NCBI GenBank assembly: GCA_024233865.1
Contig: JACKPA010000015.1
Location: forward strand, 62,001 to 126,000
Origin: Leptospiraceae bacterium
GTDB lineage: Bacteria > Spirochaetota > Leptospiria > Leptospirales > Leptospiraceae
DNA: 64,000 bases
Direction of reading: 5' to 3'
The position numbers were made by a program, and so were the translations under genes. Below the pieces are notes generated by a model, which had not been told where the DNA came from, ran no database searches, and saw nothing but the letters and a program-made list of their open reading frames with translations. This document shows positions 52,957 through 62,413 of this stretch, one piece after another. Position 1 is the first letter of the stretch. Each line of letters starts with the position of its first letter.

Positions 52957-54956
52957 ATTTGGTTTCCAATCAACTTTCGAGAAATCAAGTCTCGAATTAA
53001 AAATCTTGCCGGAGCAACGCAATCAACCAAATCCTTTCCCAAAGCTGTGGGAGAATTGCAGATCATATCCCCCAAGATTTCAGCTCCCAAATGGGAATAG
53101 ATCAAACCACGAGAACCATGTCCCACACTAAGGTAGAGTCCCGGTATGTATTTTCCATCCGGATAAGCATTATTTGGTTTCCCTTTCCATAGTTCTTTAT
53201 AATCCTTTAAAAATGATTCTCGCTCCGGAATCGGCCCGATCAAAGGGAAATGATCTTTGGAAACGGTTCTAAATCCTACACGTCCCTGCAAATCATCCGT
53301 TGGTTGAATTTCGGGAAAAATGTTTTGAACTTTTTGAGTCAGGATTAGATTTTGTTCCGGTTTGAAATGCAAGTCATTGTCATAAGGATTGTAAGTACTT
53401 CCAATCACGTGAAACCCATTGGTTTCTGGCAAAACGTAGCAATCTTGGTACAAAATTGTTTTGAGTTTCTCAAGCACTGTATTTCGCGGAAGGTAGGCAA
53501 TTTGTCCTCGCATTTTTCGAAGAGGTAACCAAGACGTTTGTTCTAGTTTCAAGCAATTATAAGAATTGGCTAAAATTATAATATCACCTTCTGTTACAGT
53601 TTGATTAATTGAATTGTATGCTATCCAAGTATTGCTGGAATATTCAATTTTGGCAACTTCTGAACCATAAATCTGACGAATGTTTGAATGGTTTAAATTT
53701 GCCTTGCATATTTCCGAAGGACTCACAAAACAAGCCTGCGGAAAGAAGATGCCCCCACTATAAAGCTTCGTTCCACTGATTTCACTTGTTTTCTGTGAGT
53801 CAAAAATACAAACGTTGGACTCTGAAATATTAGAATCTTGGAGCAAGGTTTGAAATTCATACAATTCGGTTTGATTGGGAATGAGTTTTAAAAGACCGGT
53901 TTTAAAGATTTGAATCGAATTTCCGGAAAGTTGCAGTTCTTTAGTATGGGTTAAAAAGTGAGAAAACGCTGACAGCACAAACCGAACCAATGGGATTTTT
54001 TCTTTTGTAAGAATAGGAGACACAAAACCAAAAGGATTACCAGATGCTTGACTTGCTGGAGAGTTTTCTTTTTCAACCACTTGAACTATCCAACCTCTTT
54101 TTGCCAAACTACGAGCTATAGAAGTACCAGCCAATCCGGCACCAAGAACAATGGCAGTTGGTTTATTTGATATGGTTTTTAAAACGGGAATCTTGTGCCA
54201 GGGTTGTTCCAATTTGGATGCTAAGCGAGCAAGCTTTGTATAGTGCTCTTCTTTATATGTTTTTTGAGAATCAAAAGTTCCTACAAGCATTTCTCTTTTT
54301 TTGCCAAATCCGTTTATTTTTTGAACTTGGAATCCATATTTTTCCAAAGATTGTTTTACGGAACTTGCTGCAGAGTAGGTAGATAAACTAGCGCCGTTGT
54401 AAGACTTTTTTGCAATCCAATAAAATACTTCATCAGACCACATCTCAGGATTTTTGGAAGGAGAAAAACCGTCCAAAAACCAAAGGTCAACCTGTCCGCA
54501 AAACATGGGAAGCATTTCACTGATGTCACCTACCAAGAGGTTCAGATAAATCCTGTCTTTTGGAAAGAAAAATCGATAAATTCCTTCTTCTTCAATATGG
54601 TAAACTCTCAAAAACTCATCTACTAAATGTTGTAGGTGTTTATAATTCGCAAACACACTATAAATAACTTCTTTGTCTAAAGGAGCTTTTTCAACAGCAC
54701 TGTAGTGCAAAACAGAATCTTTAGAAGAATTTTGTTTCCATAGCTCCCAACTCAAAATAAAGTTTAAGCCTGTTCCAAATCCTAACTCAAATATGCTATA
54801 ACTCTTTCTACCTTTCCATCTATCGGGGAGTTGGTTTGCTTTTAAAAAGACATATTCCTTCTCTTCCAACCAACCATCCGAGGAACTATAGGCATCACAG
54901 TAATCCCTGGAATACAGGTAAGCTTCCGATTTCCATTCTAAACTTGGTTTTTTCAT
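52953..54956 (-). CDS. mnmC: Bifunctional tRNA mnm5s2U biosynthesis protein MnmC
   Basis: MnmC performs the last two steps of 5-methylaminomethyl-2-thiouridine formation at tRNA position 34. The 667-residue protein has an N-terminal MnmD methyltransferase domain with YSIFELGFGTGLNFI (SAM site, about 52-66) and DLWFLDGFSPSKNPEMW, and a C-terminal FAD-dependent oxidase domain with AIVLGAGLAGTSIARSLAKRG near 270 and SVGHGSRGLIYSHLGAE near the end. Length and order are those of the fused E. coli type. Confidence 0.95.
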   Translation of the reverse strand: MKKPSLEWKSEAYLYSRDYCDAYSSSDGWLEEKEYVFLKANQLPDRWKGRKSYSIFELGFGTGLNFILSWELWKQNSSKDSVLHYSAVEKAPLDKEVIYSVFANYKHLQHLVDEFLRVYHIEEEGIYRFFFPKDRIYLNLLVGDISEMLPMFCGQVDLWFLDGFSPSKNPEMWSDEVFYWIAKKSYNGASLSTYSAASSVKQSLEKYGFQVQKINGFGKKREMLVGTFDSQKTYKEEHYTKLARLASKLEQPWHKIPVLKTISNKPTAIVLGAGLAGTSIARSLAKRGWIVQVVEKENSPASQASGNPFGFVSPILTKEKIPLVRFVLSAFSHFLTHTKELQLSGNSIQIFKTGLLKLIPNQTELYEFQTLLQDSNISESNVCIFDSQKTSEISGTKLYSGGIFFPQACFVSPSEICKANLNHSNIRQIYGSEVAKIEYSSNTWIAYNSINQTVTEGDIIILANSYNCLKLEQTSWLPLRKMRGQIAYLPRNTVLEKLKTILYQDCYVLPETNGFHVIGSTYNPYDNDLHFKPEQNLILTQKVQNIFPEIQPTDDLQGRVGFRTVSKDHFPLIGPIPERESFLKDYKELWKGKPNNAYPDGKYIPGLYLSVGHGSRGLIYSHLGAEILGDMICNSPTALGKDLVDCVAPARFLIRDLISRKLIGNQI

Positions 54957-54957
54957 T

Positions 54958-55983
54958 TTAGTGAATAGTCAACTCTACGTGTTTTAAGTTAGGTAGTTTG
55001 GCTTTTAGGGCGTTTTCGATTTTCATAAGTTCTTCTTCCATGCTATCCGAAATCGTTTCCGTATAGCTTTCGATTTGCTTGCGGACTTGTGACGTGTCAG
55101 AAAGAACGTCTTTTTTGCTTATTTGTTTTGTTATTTCACTGATTTTTTTCTCACTCAATTTCTTTAAATTTAATTCTATTTTTGCGGTAAATTTTAACCT
55201 GTCCGGTCCCAATACAACCGTTTTTATATCGCTATATTTTAGAATCATTGTATTTTTTTGTAGAACTTCCAGTAATTGGTTTAGCTCGAATTCCGGTATA
55301 GAACGATCCAAAAGAAACTTCTTATTCTCAATAGCGAGGTGATAGGCAATCCAGCCCATCAACAAACCGATAATAATACTTGCTGATGCGTCAAACACTT
55401 TATTCCCTGTGAGTGTAGATAGCAAAATTCCAGTAAAAGCAAGTAGTATTCCAAGAATGGCGGCAGCATCTTCCCAAAAAACGGCACTTACTGAAGGATC
55501 GAGTGACTCTTCCAAATATTCAAAAAACTTTTTCCCTCTTACCAATGCTTGGGCTTTTATTTCTTTTGTAGCGACATAAAAAGAATACGATTCTGCAAGC
55601 ATGGAAATTAGTAATATCGTCTCAATGATGTACTGCTCCAAAGCAGGAGGTTGGTGATGGCTTTCCGCCAAAAGGTCATGAATTCCATGATACACGGTAA
55701 CTCCGCAACCCAAAACAAAAATACCCATTGCAGAAACCAGATTCCAAAAGAATCTTTCTTGGGAATATCCATAGTGAAACTCTTCCGTTTCACCCTTTTT
55801 TCCCCTTTTTATCCCTATGTAAAGCAAAGCTTGATTCATAACGTCTGCGAACGAATGTATCGTCTCAGATAACAAAGCGGAAGAACCGCTAAACAAATAG
55901 CCAACCCCTTTAGCAATTGCTATTGCGATGTTGGCTGTAATTGCCACTATAATTGGTTTTGATTGATTGTGATTTGTTTCCAT
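54958..55983 (-). CDS. Cation diffusion facilitator family transporter
   Basis: The 341-residue protein has six transmembrane segments and a C-terminal cytoplasmic domain (about 240-341) of the CDF type. The first metal site is HSFADVMNQ in the second segment; the other membrane site is WEDAAAILG, with Glu-Asp instead of His-Asp, which may change metal choice (for example towards iron or manganese). Members export Zn, Fe, Mn or similar ions. It lies 1 nt upstream of mnmC on the minus strand. Confidence 0.92.
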   Translation of the reverse strand: METNHNQSKPIIVAITANIAIAIAKGVGYLFSGSSALLSETIHSFADVMNQALLYIGIKRGKKGETEEFHYGYSQERFFWNLVSAMGIFVLGCGVTVYHGIHDLLAESHHQPPALEQYIIETILLISMLAESYSFYVATKEIKAQALVRGKKFFEYLEESLDPSVSAVFWEDAAAILGILLAFTGILLSTLTGNKVFDASASIIIGLLMGWIAYHLAIENKKFLLDRSIPEFELNQLLEVLQKNTMILKYSDIKTVVLGPDRLKFTAKIELNLKKLSEKKISEITKQISKKDVLSDTSQVRKQIESYTETISDSMEEELMKIENALKAKLPNLKHVELTIH

Positions 55984-56153
55984 GAGTTTTCCTATTTTGG
56001 AATGAGAAAGAATATTGTAAAAGCAAATTTGTCTACTAAAAAAAATTAATTTAAATAAGTAGAAAAAAAATTGACAGTTTCTTGGTTCAAGAATTTTCTT
56101 TAGATAAGAAGATTTTGTCCTCTCCTGAGAAATTCGGGCAAAATTTTAAGGAT

Positions 56154-56489
56154 ATGGAATTAATTATGAAAGACATTATTACAGAAAACATTACCAAACA
56201 GATACAATCTGCTTTAAAATCTACAAATGGAGCTACCTATACTTTTGGAGAATCCATTGAATTTTCGGGGAAAACCATAATCCCGGTTGCTAAGGTAAAA
56301 ATTACCCTAAGTGCAAATAGCGAAGGCGCTGGTGGAGGAAAAATACAAAGTGCTGCCAAAGGAGACATTTTTGGTGCTCTTGGCGGCGGAGGTGGAGGAG
56401 AAGCCGGAGCCGGTATAACCATTGAAGTAACCCCTATCGGTTTTGTTTCGGAACAAAATGGAAATCCTATATTCAGCTCAATATCATAA
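56154..56489 (+). CDS. GerW/YtfJ-family protein
   Basis: The core GATYTFGESIEFSGKTIIPVAKVKITL followed by a glycine-rich loop and ITIEVTPIGFV matches the GerW/YtfJ (PF09579) family, best known from spore-forming bacteria but also found elsewhere. Start choice is uncertain: TTG at 56082, ATG at 56154 (111 residues) or ATG at 56166. The family's N-terminal helix fits 56154. The glycine stretch GALGGGGGGEAGAG is typical. Function in a non-spore-former is unknown. Confidence 0.75.
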   Translation: MELIMKDIITENITKQIQSALKSTNGATYTFGESIEFSGKTIIPVAKVKITLSANSEGAGGGKIQSAAKGDIFGALGGGGGGEAGAGITIEVTPIGFVSEQNGNPIFSSIS

Positions 56490-56502
56490 AAATCAATAGT
56501 AC

Positions 56503-56521
56503 AACAGGTATCTTGCCTGTT
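56503..56521. repeat. Short palindromic repeat, second copy
   Basis: AACAGGTA, a 3-nt loop and TGCCTGTT form an 8-bp stem with one wobble position. It shares TGCCTGTTA and a following CTC with the hairpin at 34366-34391 and lies in the gap after the YtfJ-like gene. Confidence 0.5.
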
Positions 56522-56618
56522 ACGCTCAAGTTGAATTAACTACCCATTTTCTATACCCAATAAAACTAACGCAATTGACTTTTTGATATTTTATCAATAA
56601 AATAATCAAGGAAAAAAA

Positions 56619-57257
56619 ATGACAGATGTTTCTATAGAAAACCAACAACTTCAAGCAAAGTATAAAATTACCTCAATGTTTTATGACATTTTGGATTATC
56701 CCTGGGAAAGGCAATATAAAAAATGGAGACCCAATTTATTAAAGGAAGTACGAGGAAAGGTATTAGAAGCAGGTGTTGGCACCGGGCGTAATCTACAATA
56801 TTACCATTCAAGCGCGAAAGTAACAGGCATGGATTTAAGCAAAGAAATGTTAAAGATAGCAACAAAAAGAGGTAAATCTGCTCAATGTGAGTTTCACCCA
56901 ATTCATGAAGATGCAACCTCAATGAAATCAATTCCTACAGACAGCTTTGACTGCTTGGTTTCAACATTTTTATGCTGTGTCATGCCCGATCACTTGCAAC
57001 CTTTAGCAATTAAGCAGTTTGAAAGAGTGTTAAGACCGGGAGCGAACTTTCTTCTACTTGAAATGGTTTATTCAAAAAATATTGCAATAAGAAGGAAACA
57101 AGAATTATTTGCTCCTTTTGTTCAAAAAGTGTATGGTGCCAGATTTGATCGCAATACTCTATCATATATAGAACAATCTTCACTACTTAAAGTAACCAAG
57201 ACGTATTTCCTAAAAGAAGATGTTTATTTGGTTATAGAAGGCAAATGTCAAAAATAG
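56619..57257 (+). CDS. Class I SAM-dependent methyltransferase
   Basis: The 212-residue protein has motif I VLEAGVGTGRNLQYY near residues 48-62, an acidic MDLSKEMLKIA loop, and FDCLVSTFLCCVMPD. It resembles UbiE/PmtA-like enzymes that methylate quinones or phosphatidylethanolamine; the FYDILDYPWERQYKKWRP start is close to the phospholipid methyltransferase group. The substrate is not certain. It stands alone, with a ribosome site AAGGA before ATG 56619. Confidence 0.87.
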   Translation: MTDVSIENQQLQAKYKITSMFYDILDYPWERQYKKWRPNLLKEVRGKVLEAGVGTGRNLQYYHSSAKVTGMDLSKEMLKIATKRGKSAQCEFHPIHEDATSMKSIPTDSFDCLVSTFLCCVMPDHLQPLAIKQFERVLRPGANFLLLEMVYSKNIAIRRKQELFAPFVQKVYGARFDRNTLSYIEQSSLLKVTKTYFLKEDVYLVIEGKCQK

Positions 57258-57327
57258 AAAATTAGATGCTTTGTTTGAAGTAATCAATTTTTGATAGAAA
57301 TATCTGTAAATTTGGGTTGACGAAGAA

Positions 57328-58905
57328 GTGTTTGAAAATATAGGTTGGAAGTGTAAAAATCATGGGAGTATACCAATCAAAAAATCAGTATTTTTCTATT
57401 TGTTTATTTTTATTTTTGGAATGATCTGTTTGAACCAAATTAAAACTGAGTATCTCTACCAGTTCGATAGCTTGGTCAAGGTGGTGCAAACACAGTCGAT
57501 TTGGGATCGTCATTTTCTTTCGGAAGAGTTAAATTATCCTGGGAAAGATATTGATCCTAATTATGAATTTACCCCTCTCGCCACAATAACAGACAGAAAT
57601 GGCAAACACCTCGGAATGTATCCCGTTTTTTTAACTGCATTGGCAGCTCCTTTTTTGGTTTTATTAGGTACTAAATTTATATCGGTTTCTTTACTGCTAC
57701 TAACTATCTTGATGTTGTTTTATATCCAAAGACGTTGGGAATTGGATATAAAATCTGTTGCCATGCTATTTTTTTGCACCCCTTTTGCGTTTTATTGGAT
57801 TGATTTTTCGGAAAATGTCTATTTTGTTTTATTAGGAGCTTTGGGTTTTACTCTCTATTTTCGCAATCCCAAAAGTGATTTCAAATTGTATACCATGTCC
57901 GGATTTTTTTTAGGATTGGCAATTTGTTTTCGATTGGAAGTTTTATTTTTTACTTTTAGCTTGGTTGCGTCTGGGCTACTAGTGAATGGGATTACCAATA
58001 AACAGGAAATTCAAAAAAATACCGTGGTTTGTTTTGGTTTCTGTTTAGCTTTTTTAGCTTTTTGTGCCTTTAACTATTGGGACTATGGACATCCTTTAGG
58101 CTCTAGATTTATCACTTTAGTAGAGGATTTTAGTCCAACCATATTTGAAAGACTCAACCGTGCTTTTGTTTTGATGTTTTTTGGATACTTTAAATTGGGA
58201 ATATTCGGTTTCACGCCTCTGATTTTGGTTGTAATGGTTTATTTTTTATGGAAGTTTAAAGACTCTCAAGTTTTGCAAGATAGCAAACAGATAGTAGTTG
58301 CTCTTCTTCTTTTTATTCCTTCCATTTCACTGTCAGCTCCTAATGACGGTGTTTTTAATTGGGGCTCTCGATTTTTATATCTTGCCCTGGTTCCATCCGC
58401 TGTATTGATTGACCGGTTTATAAAATGGAAAGGAAACTGGGATAAAAAATGGATTAGAATAATGGTTTATACTTTATCCTTTTATTCTTTACTGGCCTCT
58501 TTTGCCGGATTGTATTGGTTTAAAAATATTACCAAACTTCAGAAAAGCTTCCAGAGTTTTTATTATGAGACTAATGCGGATATTTATCTGTTCCATGAAC
58601 TTGGTTTGTACTACAACAATGGTACAAACGTCTTAGATAAAAAAGTATTTTTAATAAAGTCTCCTGGTGAAAAATTAGATAAATTTATCCAGGCTGCAAA
58701 AGAAAAAGCCAAAGGGCAAAAAATTGCGTTTTTTGAGCTTACCATAGAACCTTGGGTAAAAACAGACGATAAATACTACAACACAGGATTTTTATTTGAC
58801 AAAGAAAGAGAAGAATACGTTAATAAGTTAAATCAAAATTTTAAGATCATGGAAATAAAAAAAGAACAAAAAAAAATAATCTCACACATTTTTTATGTGG
58901 AATGA
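57328..58905 (+). CDS. Multi-pass membrane protein, glycosyltransferase-like
   Basis: The 525-residue protein has a first hydrophobic segment (about 20-37), a loop with WDRHFLSEELNYPGKDIDPNYEF and TPLATITDRNGKHLGMYPVF, then eight or nine transmembrane segments and a soluble C-terminus. The first loop with its acidic residues and the GMYP motif is typical of GT-C-like transferases seen repeatedly in Leptospira genomes. The substrate is unknown. The start is GTG at 57328. It ends 6 nt before the ABC permease gene. Confidence 0.72.
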   Translation: MFENIGWKCKNHGSIPIKKSVFFYLFIFIFGMICLNQIKTEYLYQFDSLVKVVQTQSIWDRHFLSEELNYPGKDIDPNYEFTPLATITDRNGKHLGMYPVFLTALAAPFLVLLGTKFISVSLLLLTILMLFYIQRRWELDIKSVAMLFFCTPFAFYWIDFSENVYFVLLGALGFTLYFRNPKSDFKLYTMSGFFLGLAICFRLEVLFFTFSLVASGLLVNGITNKQEIQKNTVVCFGFCLAFLAFCAFNYWDYGHPLGSRFITLVEDFSPTIFERLNRAFVLMFFGYFKLGIFGFTPLILVVMVYFLWKFKDSQVLQDSKQIVVALLLFIPSISLSAPNDGVFNWGSRFLYLALVPSAVLIDRFIKWKGNWDKKWIRIMVYTLSFYSLLASFAGLYWFKNITKLQKSFQSFYYETNADIYLFHELGLYYNNGTNVLDKKVFLIKSPGEKLDKFIQAAKEKAKGQKIAFFELTIEPWVKTDDKYYNTGFLFDKEREEYVNKLNQNFKIMEIKKEQKKIISHIFYVE

Positions 58906-58911
58906 GTAACC

Positions 58912-60183
58912 ATGAAACTACTAGATAAAATTAACTTGCTACTCAAACTTGGATGGAGAAATATCTTAAGACAAAAAAAACGTTCCGTTTTGGTTATATC
59001 TACCTCATTTGTTGGAATGATAGGTGTAATGTTTACGCTTGCTTCAATGAATGGTTATTATCATTCTATGGTGGTTTCCGGTATTGAATCTGGCTTGGGA
59101 CACGTCCAAATACGACCACAAGGGTATTTAAATTCTCGCAAGTCTGGTATGTCGCTTTTCGACGCATCCGGTATTTTACCATTTATTAAACTGCCGGCTG
59201 ACGTAAAGTTTTCTTCTCGTCTGGAGAGAGAAGGTTTTTTAAAGGTTAGCACATTTTCGCGAGGTTTGCTTATGGTAGGAATCGAACCGGAAACAGAAAA
59301 GGGTGTTAGTTCTTTTGAAGACTGGCTTGTAGAAGGAGACTTTTTTGAAATAACCAACCAAACTGACAGAGACATAGGAATCATTCCTTGCTTAATTGGG
59401 AAGGCAAACGCCATTAAATTGGACGTTCGAACCGGTGATACGGTTGTTCTTTCTACTACTTCCTTTGATGGCTCTTACAAATCCGCTTTGTGTAAGATAG
59501 CGGGAGTTTTTCAGTCACCTTCCGAACCGGTTGATAAATACACTATTATCTTAAAACGAGAGGATTTGTCTCTGTTGTATTCGGACGAAAAAGATCGTGT
59601 TGGCTACATTGTATTTTTGGGTGAATCTATAGAGAGAACTGATTTCATTCAATCAGAGTTAAAAAAGCAAATACCACAAAACGCAAAGGTAGAAGTACTT
59701 TCTTTTAAGGATTTGGAACCATCCATTCTTGCTTTGTTTGACATATTTTTGCAATTCGGTTGGGTTATGAACTTTATTGTAATGTTTGGGTTTGCTCTTA
59801 TTTTGTTTGAATCTGTTTCTATGTCTGTCTTTGAAAGAACACGGGAAATCGGAATCATTCGAGCAATTGGCTCTTCTCCTGGTATGATTTTTTGGATGGT
59901 GATTTTTGAATCCAGTCTACTGACTTTAGTGGGTGCTATTGCCGGTATCATTTTGGGTGGTGGTATTACCCTATATTTTCAGTCTTCCGGTTTGAATCTA
60001 ATGGCTTTTTCCAAAGGGATGGAATTCATGGGTAAGTTTGGAACCGTAATTTATCCTTCTCTAACCTTGAAAAATTTGGTAAGTAGTCTAACCTTAGCTC
60101 TCATAACCGGTTTTTTATCGGGTATCTACCCTGCATACAAAGCAGTTAAAATTTCCCCCATTCGGGCAATATACAATAGGTAA
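58912..60183 (+). CDS. FtsX/MacB-type ABC transporter permease (LolC/E-like)
   Basis: The 423-residue protein has one N-terminal transmembrane segment (about 25-48), a periplasmic domain (about 50-280) and three C-terminal segments. Marks are RQKKRSVLVISTSF before the first segment, FERTREIGIIRAIGSSPG before the second group, and YPAYKAVKISPIRAIY at the end. This topology fits mechanotransmission-type ABC systems that move lipoproteins or lipids in the periplasm. It pairs with the ATPase 3 nt downstream. Confidence 0.93.
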   Translation: MKLLDKINLLLKLGWRNILRQKKRSVLVISTSFVGMIGVMFTLASMNGYYHSMVVSGIESGLGHVQIRPQGYLNSRKSGMSLFDASGILPFIKLPADVKFSSRLEREGFLKVSTFSRGLLMVGIEPETEKGVSSFEDWLVEGDFFEITNQTDRDIGIIPCLIGKANAIKLDVRTGDTVVLSTTSFDGSYKSALCKIAGVFQSPSEPVDKYTIILKREDLSLLYSDEKDRVGYIVFLGESIERTDFIQSELKKQIPQNAKVEVLSFKDLEPSILALFDIFLQFGWVMNFIVMFGFALILFESVSMSVFERTREIGIIRAIGSSPGMIFWMVIFESSLLTLVGAIAGIILGGGITLYFQSSGLNLMAFSKGMEFMGKFGTVIYPSLTLKNLVSSLTLALITGFLSGIYPAYKAVKISPIRAIYNR

Positions 60184-60186
60184 ACT

Positions 60187-60870
60187 ATGGAATTGATAGA
60201 AGTAAACAATCTAAAGAAGGTATTCAAGCAAGGTGATATAAACGTGGAAGCACTGCGTGGTGTTACCTTTCAAGTTATGGAAGGTGAGTTTTCTGCCTTA
60301 GTGGGTCCATCTGGCTCTGGAAAGACTACAATGCTAAACATTATTGGAGCTTTGGACTATGCGTCCGATGGTAATGTTTCAGTAGATGGAATAAATCTAA
60401 ACGATTTAAAAAACAAACAACTAAGCGAGTTTCGACTCCAAAAGATAGGATTTGTTTTTCAGGCTTACAATTTGATTCCCGTTTTAACTGTTTTGGAAAA
60501 TGTTGAATACGTTTTAACTTTAAAAAACGTTCCTAAAAAAGAAAGACTCAAGCGTTGCCACGACATTCTCAAAGAAATGGGTTTGGAAGAATTGTCCGAG
60601 AGATTTCCCAAGCAACTTTCAGGAGGGCAACAACAGAGGGTTGCCGTTGCAAGAGCTTTGATTTCAGATCCAAAAGTTGTTTTGGCGGACGAGCCAACAG
60701 CCAATTTAGATAGTAAAAATGCGGATGTGCTACTGGATATTATGCAAGAAATGTGCAAATCCAAAAAAACGACCTTTTTGTTTAGCACCCATGACGAGAG
60801 AGTTATGAAACGAGCTGGAAGACTTATCAAATTGCGGGACGGAAATATAGAAAATCCCAATGTTAGGTGA
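60187..60870 (+). CDS. ABC transporter ATP-binding protein (LolD/MacB-like)
   Basis: The 227-residue protein has Walker A GPSGSGKTT (40-48), the signature LSGGQQQRVAVARAL, Walker B VVLADEPTANLDS and the H-loop STHD. It belongs to the LolD/FtsE/MacB group and would power the preceding permease. The last 11 nt overlap the gene for a beta-barrel protein, so all three are likely made together. Confidence 0.95.
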   Translation: MELIEVNNLKKVFKQGDINVEALRGVTFQVMEGEFSALVGPSGSGKTTMLNIIGALDYASDGNVSVDGINLNDLKNKQLSEFRLQKIGFVFQAYNLIPVLTVLENVEYVLTLKNVPKKERLKRCHDILKEMGLEELSERFPKQLSGGQQQRVAVARALISDPKVVLADEPTANLDSKNADVLLDIMQEMCKSKKTTFLFSTHDERVMKRAGRLIKLRDGNIENPNVR

Positions 60871-62269
60871 TGTTTTTGTTGTTGTAATATTTCTTTTCCT
60901 TGGTATTGGCGTTTACGCGAAGGAGCAGACGGAACCTCCCAAACAAAATAAGCAACTTTCATCAAAGCAAAATGAAATTCCGGAAGATGAGGAAGTTTTG
61001 GAAGATTCTCCTGTAGAAGATGATTTTGGTAAGGAGGATGAGTTTGAAAAAGAGGAAATCAAAGACTCTCCTTACGGATTTGCCGGCTTTGTAAGGCAAC
61101 TTTTTCATCGAACAAAAACAGGCACTTCCCAAAAAATCTTACTCTCTTCCTATACAAGAATTCGAGCCGGTGGCTCTTGCACAAAAGATAAATTCAAGAT
61201 TGACTATCTTCAAAATGTTGACGGGATATTTGGGAACCATGCCGATTCAGATTATTATAAATTGTTATGGCTGCCTCGAACAAGAAACCGATCTATGTCT
61301 ATGGAAAAAGTCTATGATAAAAATGACTACATTGCCAGGACGGATATTCACAGGCTTTCTTTTGAATATAGGCTATCTAGTCTAAATATAAAAGTCGGGC
61401 GACAGGCGGTCAGTTGGGGACAAGGACGTTTATTGAATCCCATGAATTTGATCACTCCTATAAATCCTTATATGATGGATGTTGAAGATTTACAAGGTGC
61501 TGATGCCATTAATATAACTAAGTCAATCAATGCTCTGGATTCTGTTCAAGTTGTTATTGCCCCTTACAAAAGGTTGGATAATAATGATCTAACAAAACTA
61601 TACTACCAAGATGTCAATGCTTTGGCAAGATATAAAGCTACCTTCAACAATTTGGATTTGGGAATTTTAGGAGGGCATCATTTCCATTCTTGGGTTTGGG
61701 GTACTGAGTTTACTCTAACCAAGTGGAATGCTTCTTGGAGGTTTGCTTATTTGGGAAGAGGTGAGAAAAAGTTGTCAGACTATCCGTACTATCGCTACCC
61801 GATTCCTCCCCAAATTAGTCACCAGGCTGTCGTAGGTGCAAGTTATGCGTTTTATGGAAAGCTCAGAACAACATTTGAAATTTTTGCAAATTCAGCTCAT
61901 TATAGCTATGACCCTGCTCTTAAGCGAAATTACGAGGATGAAACCTTGGTAAGCCTAAATGTCATCTCTCCGGATAGGTACGATTCAAGCTATTTTAGAA
62001 CTACAGGACGCATTATAACAAAAAATCCGGTTTTATTGGAACTGCTCTTAGGTTATGACGTAACAGAACTTTTAAGCACAACGTTTTTTTTGATAGGTGA
62101 TCCGTATGGAAAGAGTGCTTTTTTTGGTCCTTTTGTCACCTACAATATAACGGATAATATTACATGGACTATAGCCGGACAGTACTTTTATTTAGCCTCA
62201 AAAGATACCAATCCTGAATTCAAAGGAGCACAGTCTTCTATATTTTCTTATATCAAGTGGTACTTTTAG
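60860..62269 (+). CDS. Putative outer-membrane porin/beta-barrel of an ABC transport locus
   Basis: The 469-residue protein has a signal peptide (ending near GVYAKE), an acidic low-complexity stretch (EEVLEDSPVEDDFGKEDEFEKEE, given here by residues about 45-67) and a beta-barrel rich in aromatic strands. VGRQAVSWGQGRLLNPMNLITPINP is typical of a group of porin-like proteins coded next to LolC/D-like transporters. It ends in phenylalanine. The overlap with the ATPase gene suggests that it receives the transported lipid or lipoprotein. Confidence 0.72.
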   Translation: MLGDVFVVVIFLFLGIGVYAKEQTEPPKQNKQLSSKQNEIPEDEEVLEDSPVEDDFGKEDEFEKEEIKDSPYGFAGFVRQLFHRTKTGTSQKILLSSYTRIRAGGSCTKDKFKIDYLQNVDGIFGNHADSDYYKLLWLPRTRNRSMSMEKVYDKNDYIARTDIHRLSFEYRLSSLNIKVGRQAVSWGQGRLLNPMNLITPINPYMMDVEDLQGADAINITKSINALDSVQVVIAPYKRLDNNDLTKLYYQDVNALARYKATFNNLDLGILGGHHFHSWVWGTEFTLTKWNASWRFAYLGRGEKKLSDYPYYRYPIPPQISHQAVVGASYAFYGKLRTTFEIFANSAHYSYDPALKRNYEDETLVSLNVISPDRYDSSYFRTTGRIITKNPVLLELLLGYDVTELLSTTFFLIGDPYGKSAFFGPFVTYNITDNITWTIAGQYFYLASKDTNPEFKGAQSSIFSYIKWYF

Positions 62270-62305
62270 AAGGATTACTTAATATCGTTATTTTTACAAC
62301 TTAAA

Positions 62306-62329
62306 ATGTATTTATAGGATTAAATACAT
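62306..62329. promoter_or_regulatory. Inverted repeat upstream of the SagB-type gene
   Basis: ATGTATTTA, 6 nt and TAAATACAT form a perfect 9-bp inverted repeat. A candidate promoter follows (TTGACT near 62373 with TATAAC close by). No T-run follows, so an operator is more likely than a terminator. Confidence 0.45.
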
Positions 62330-62413
62330 CAAGTTATTTGAAAAAATATCCATATTCCATGGAATAACTTTGTTGACTCCAATTGATATAACGGATTAAG
62401 ATGGTATGCCATT

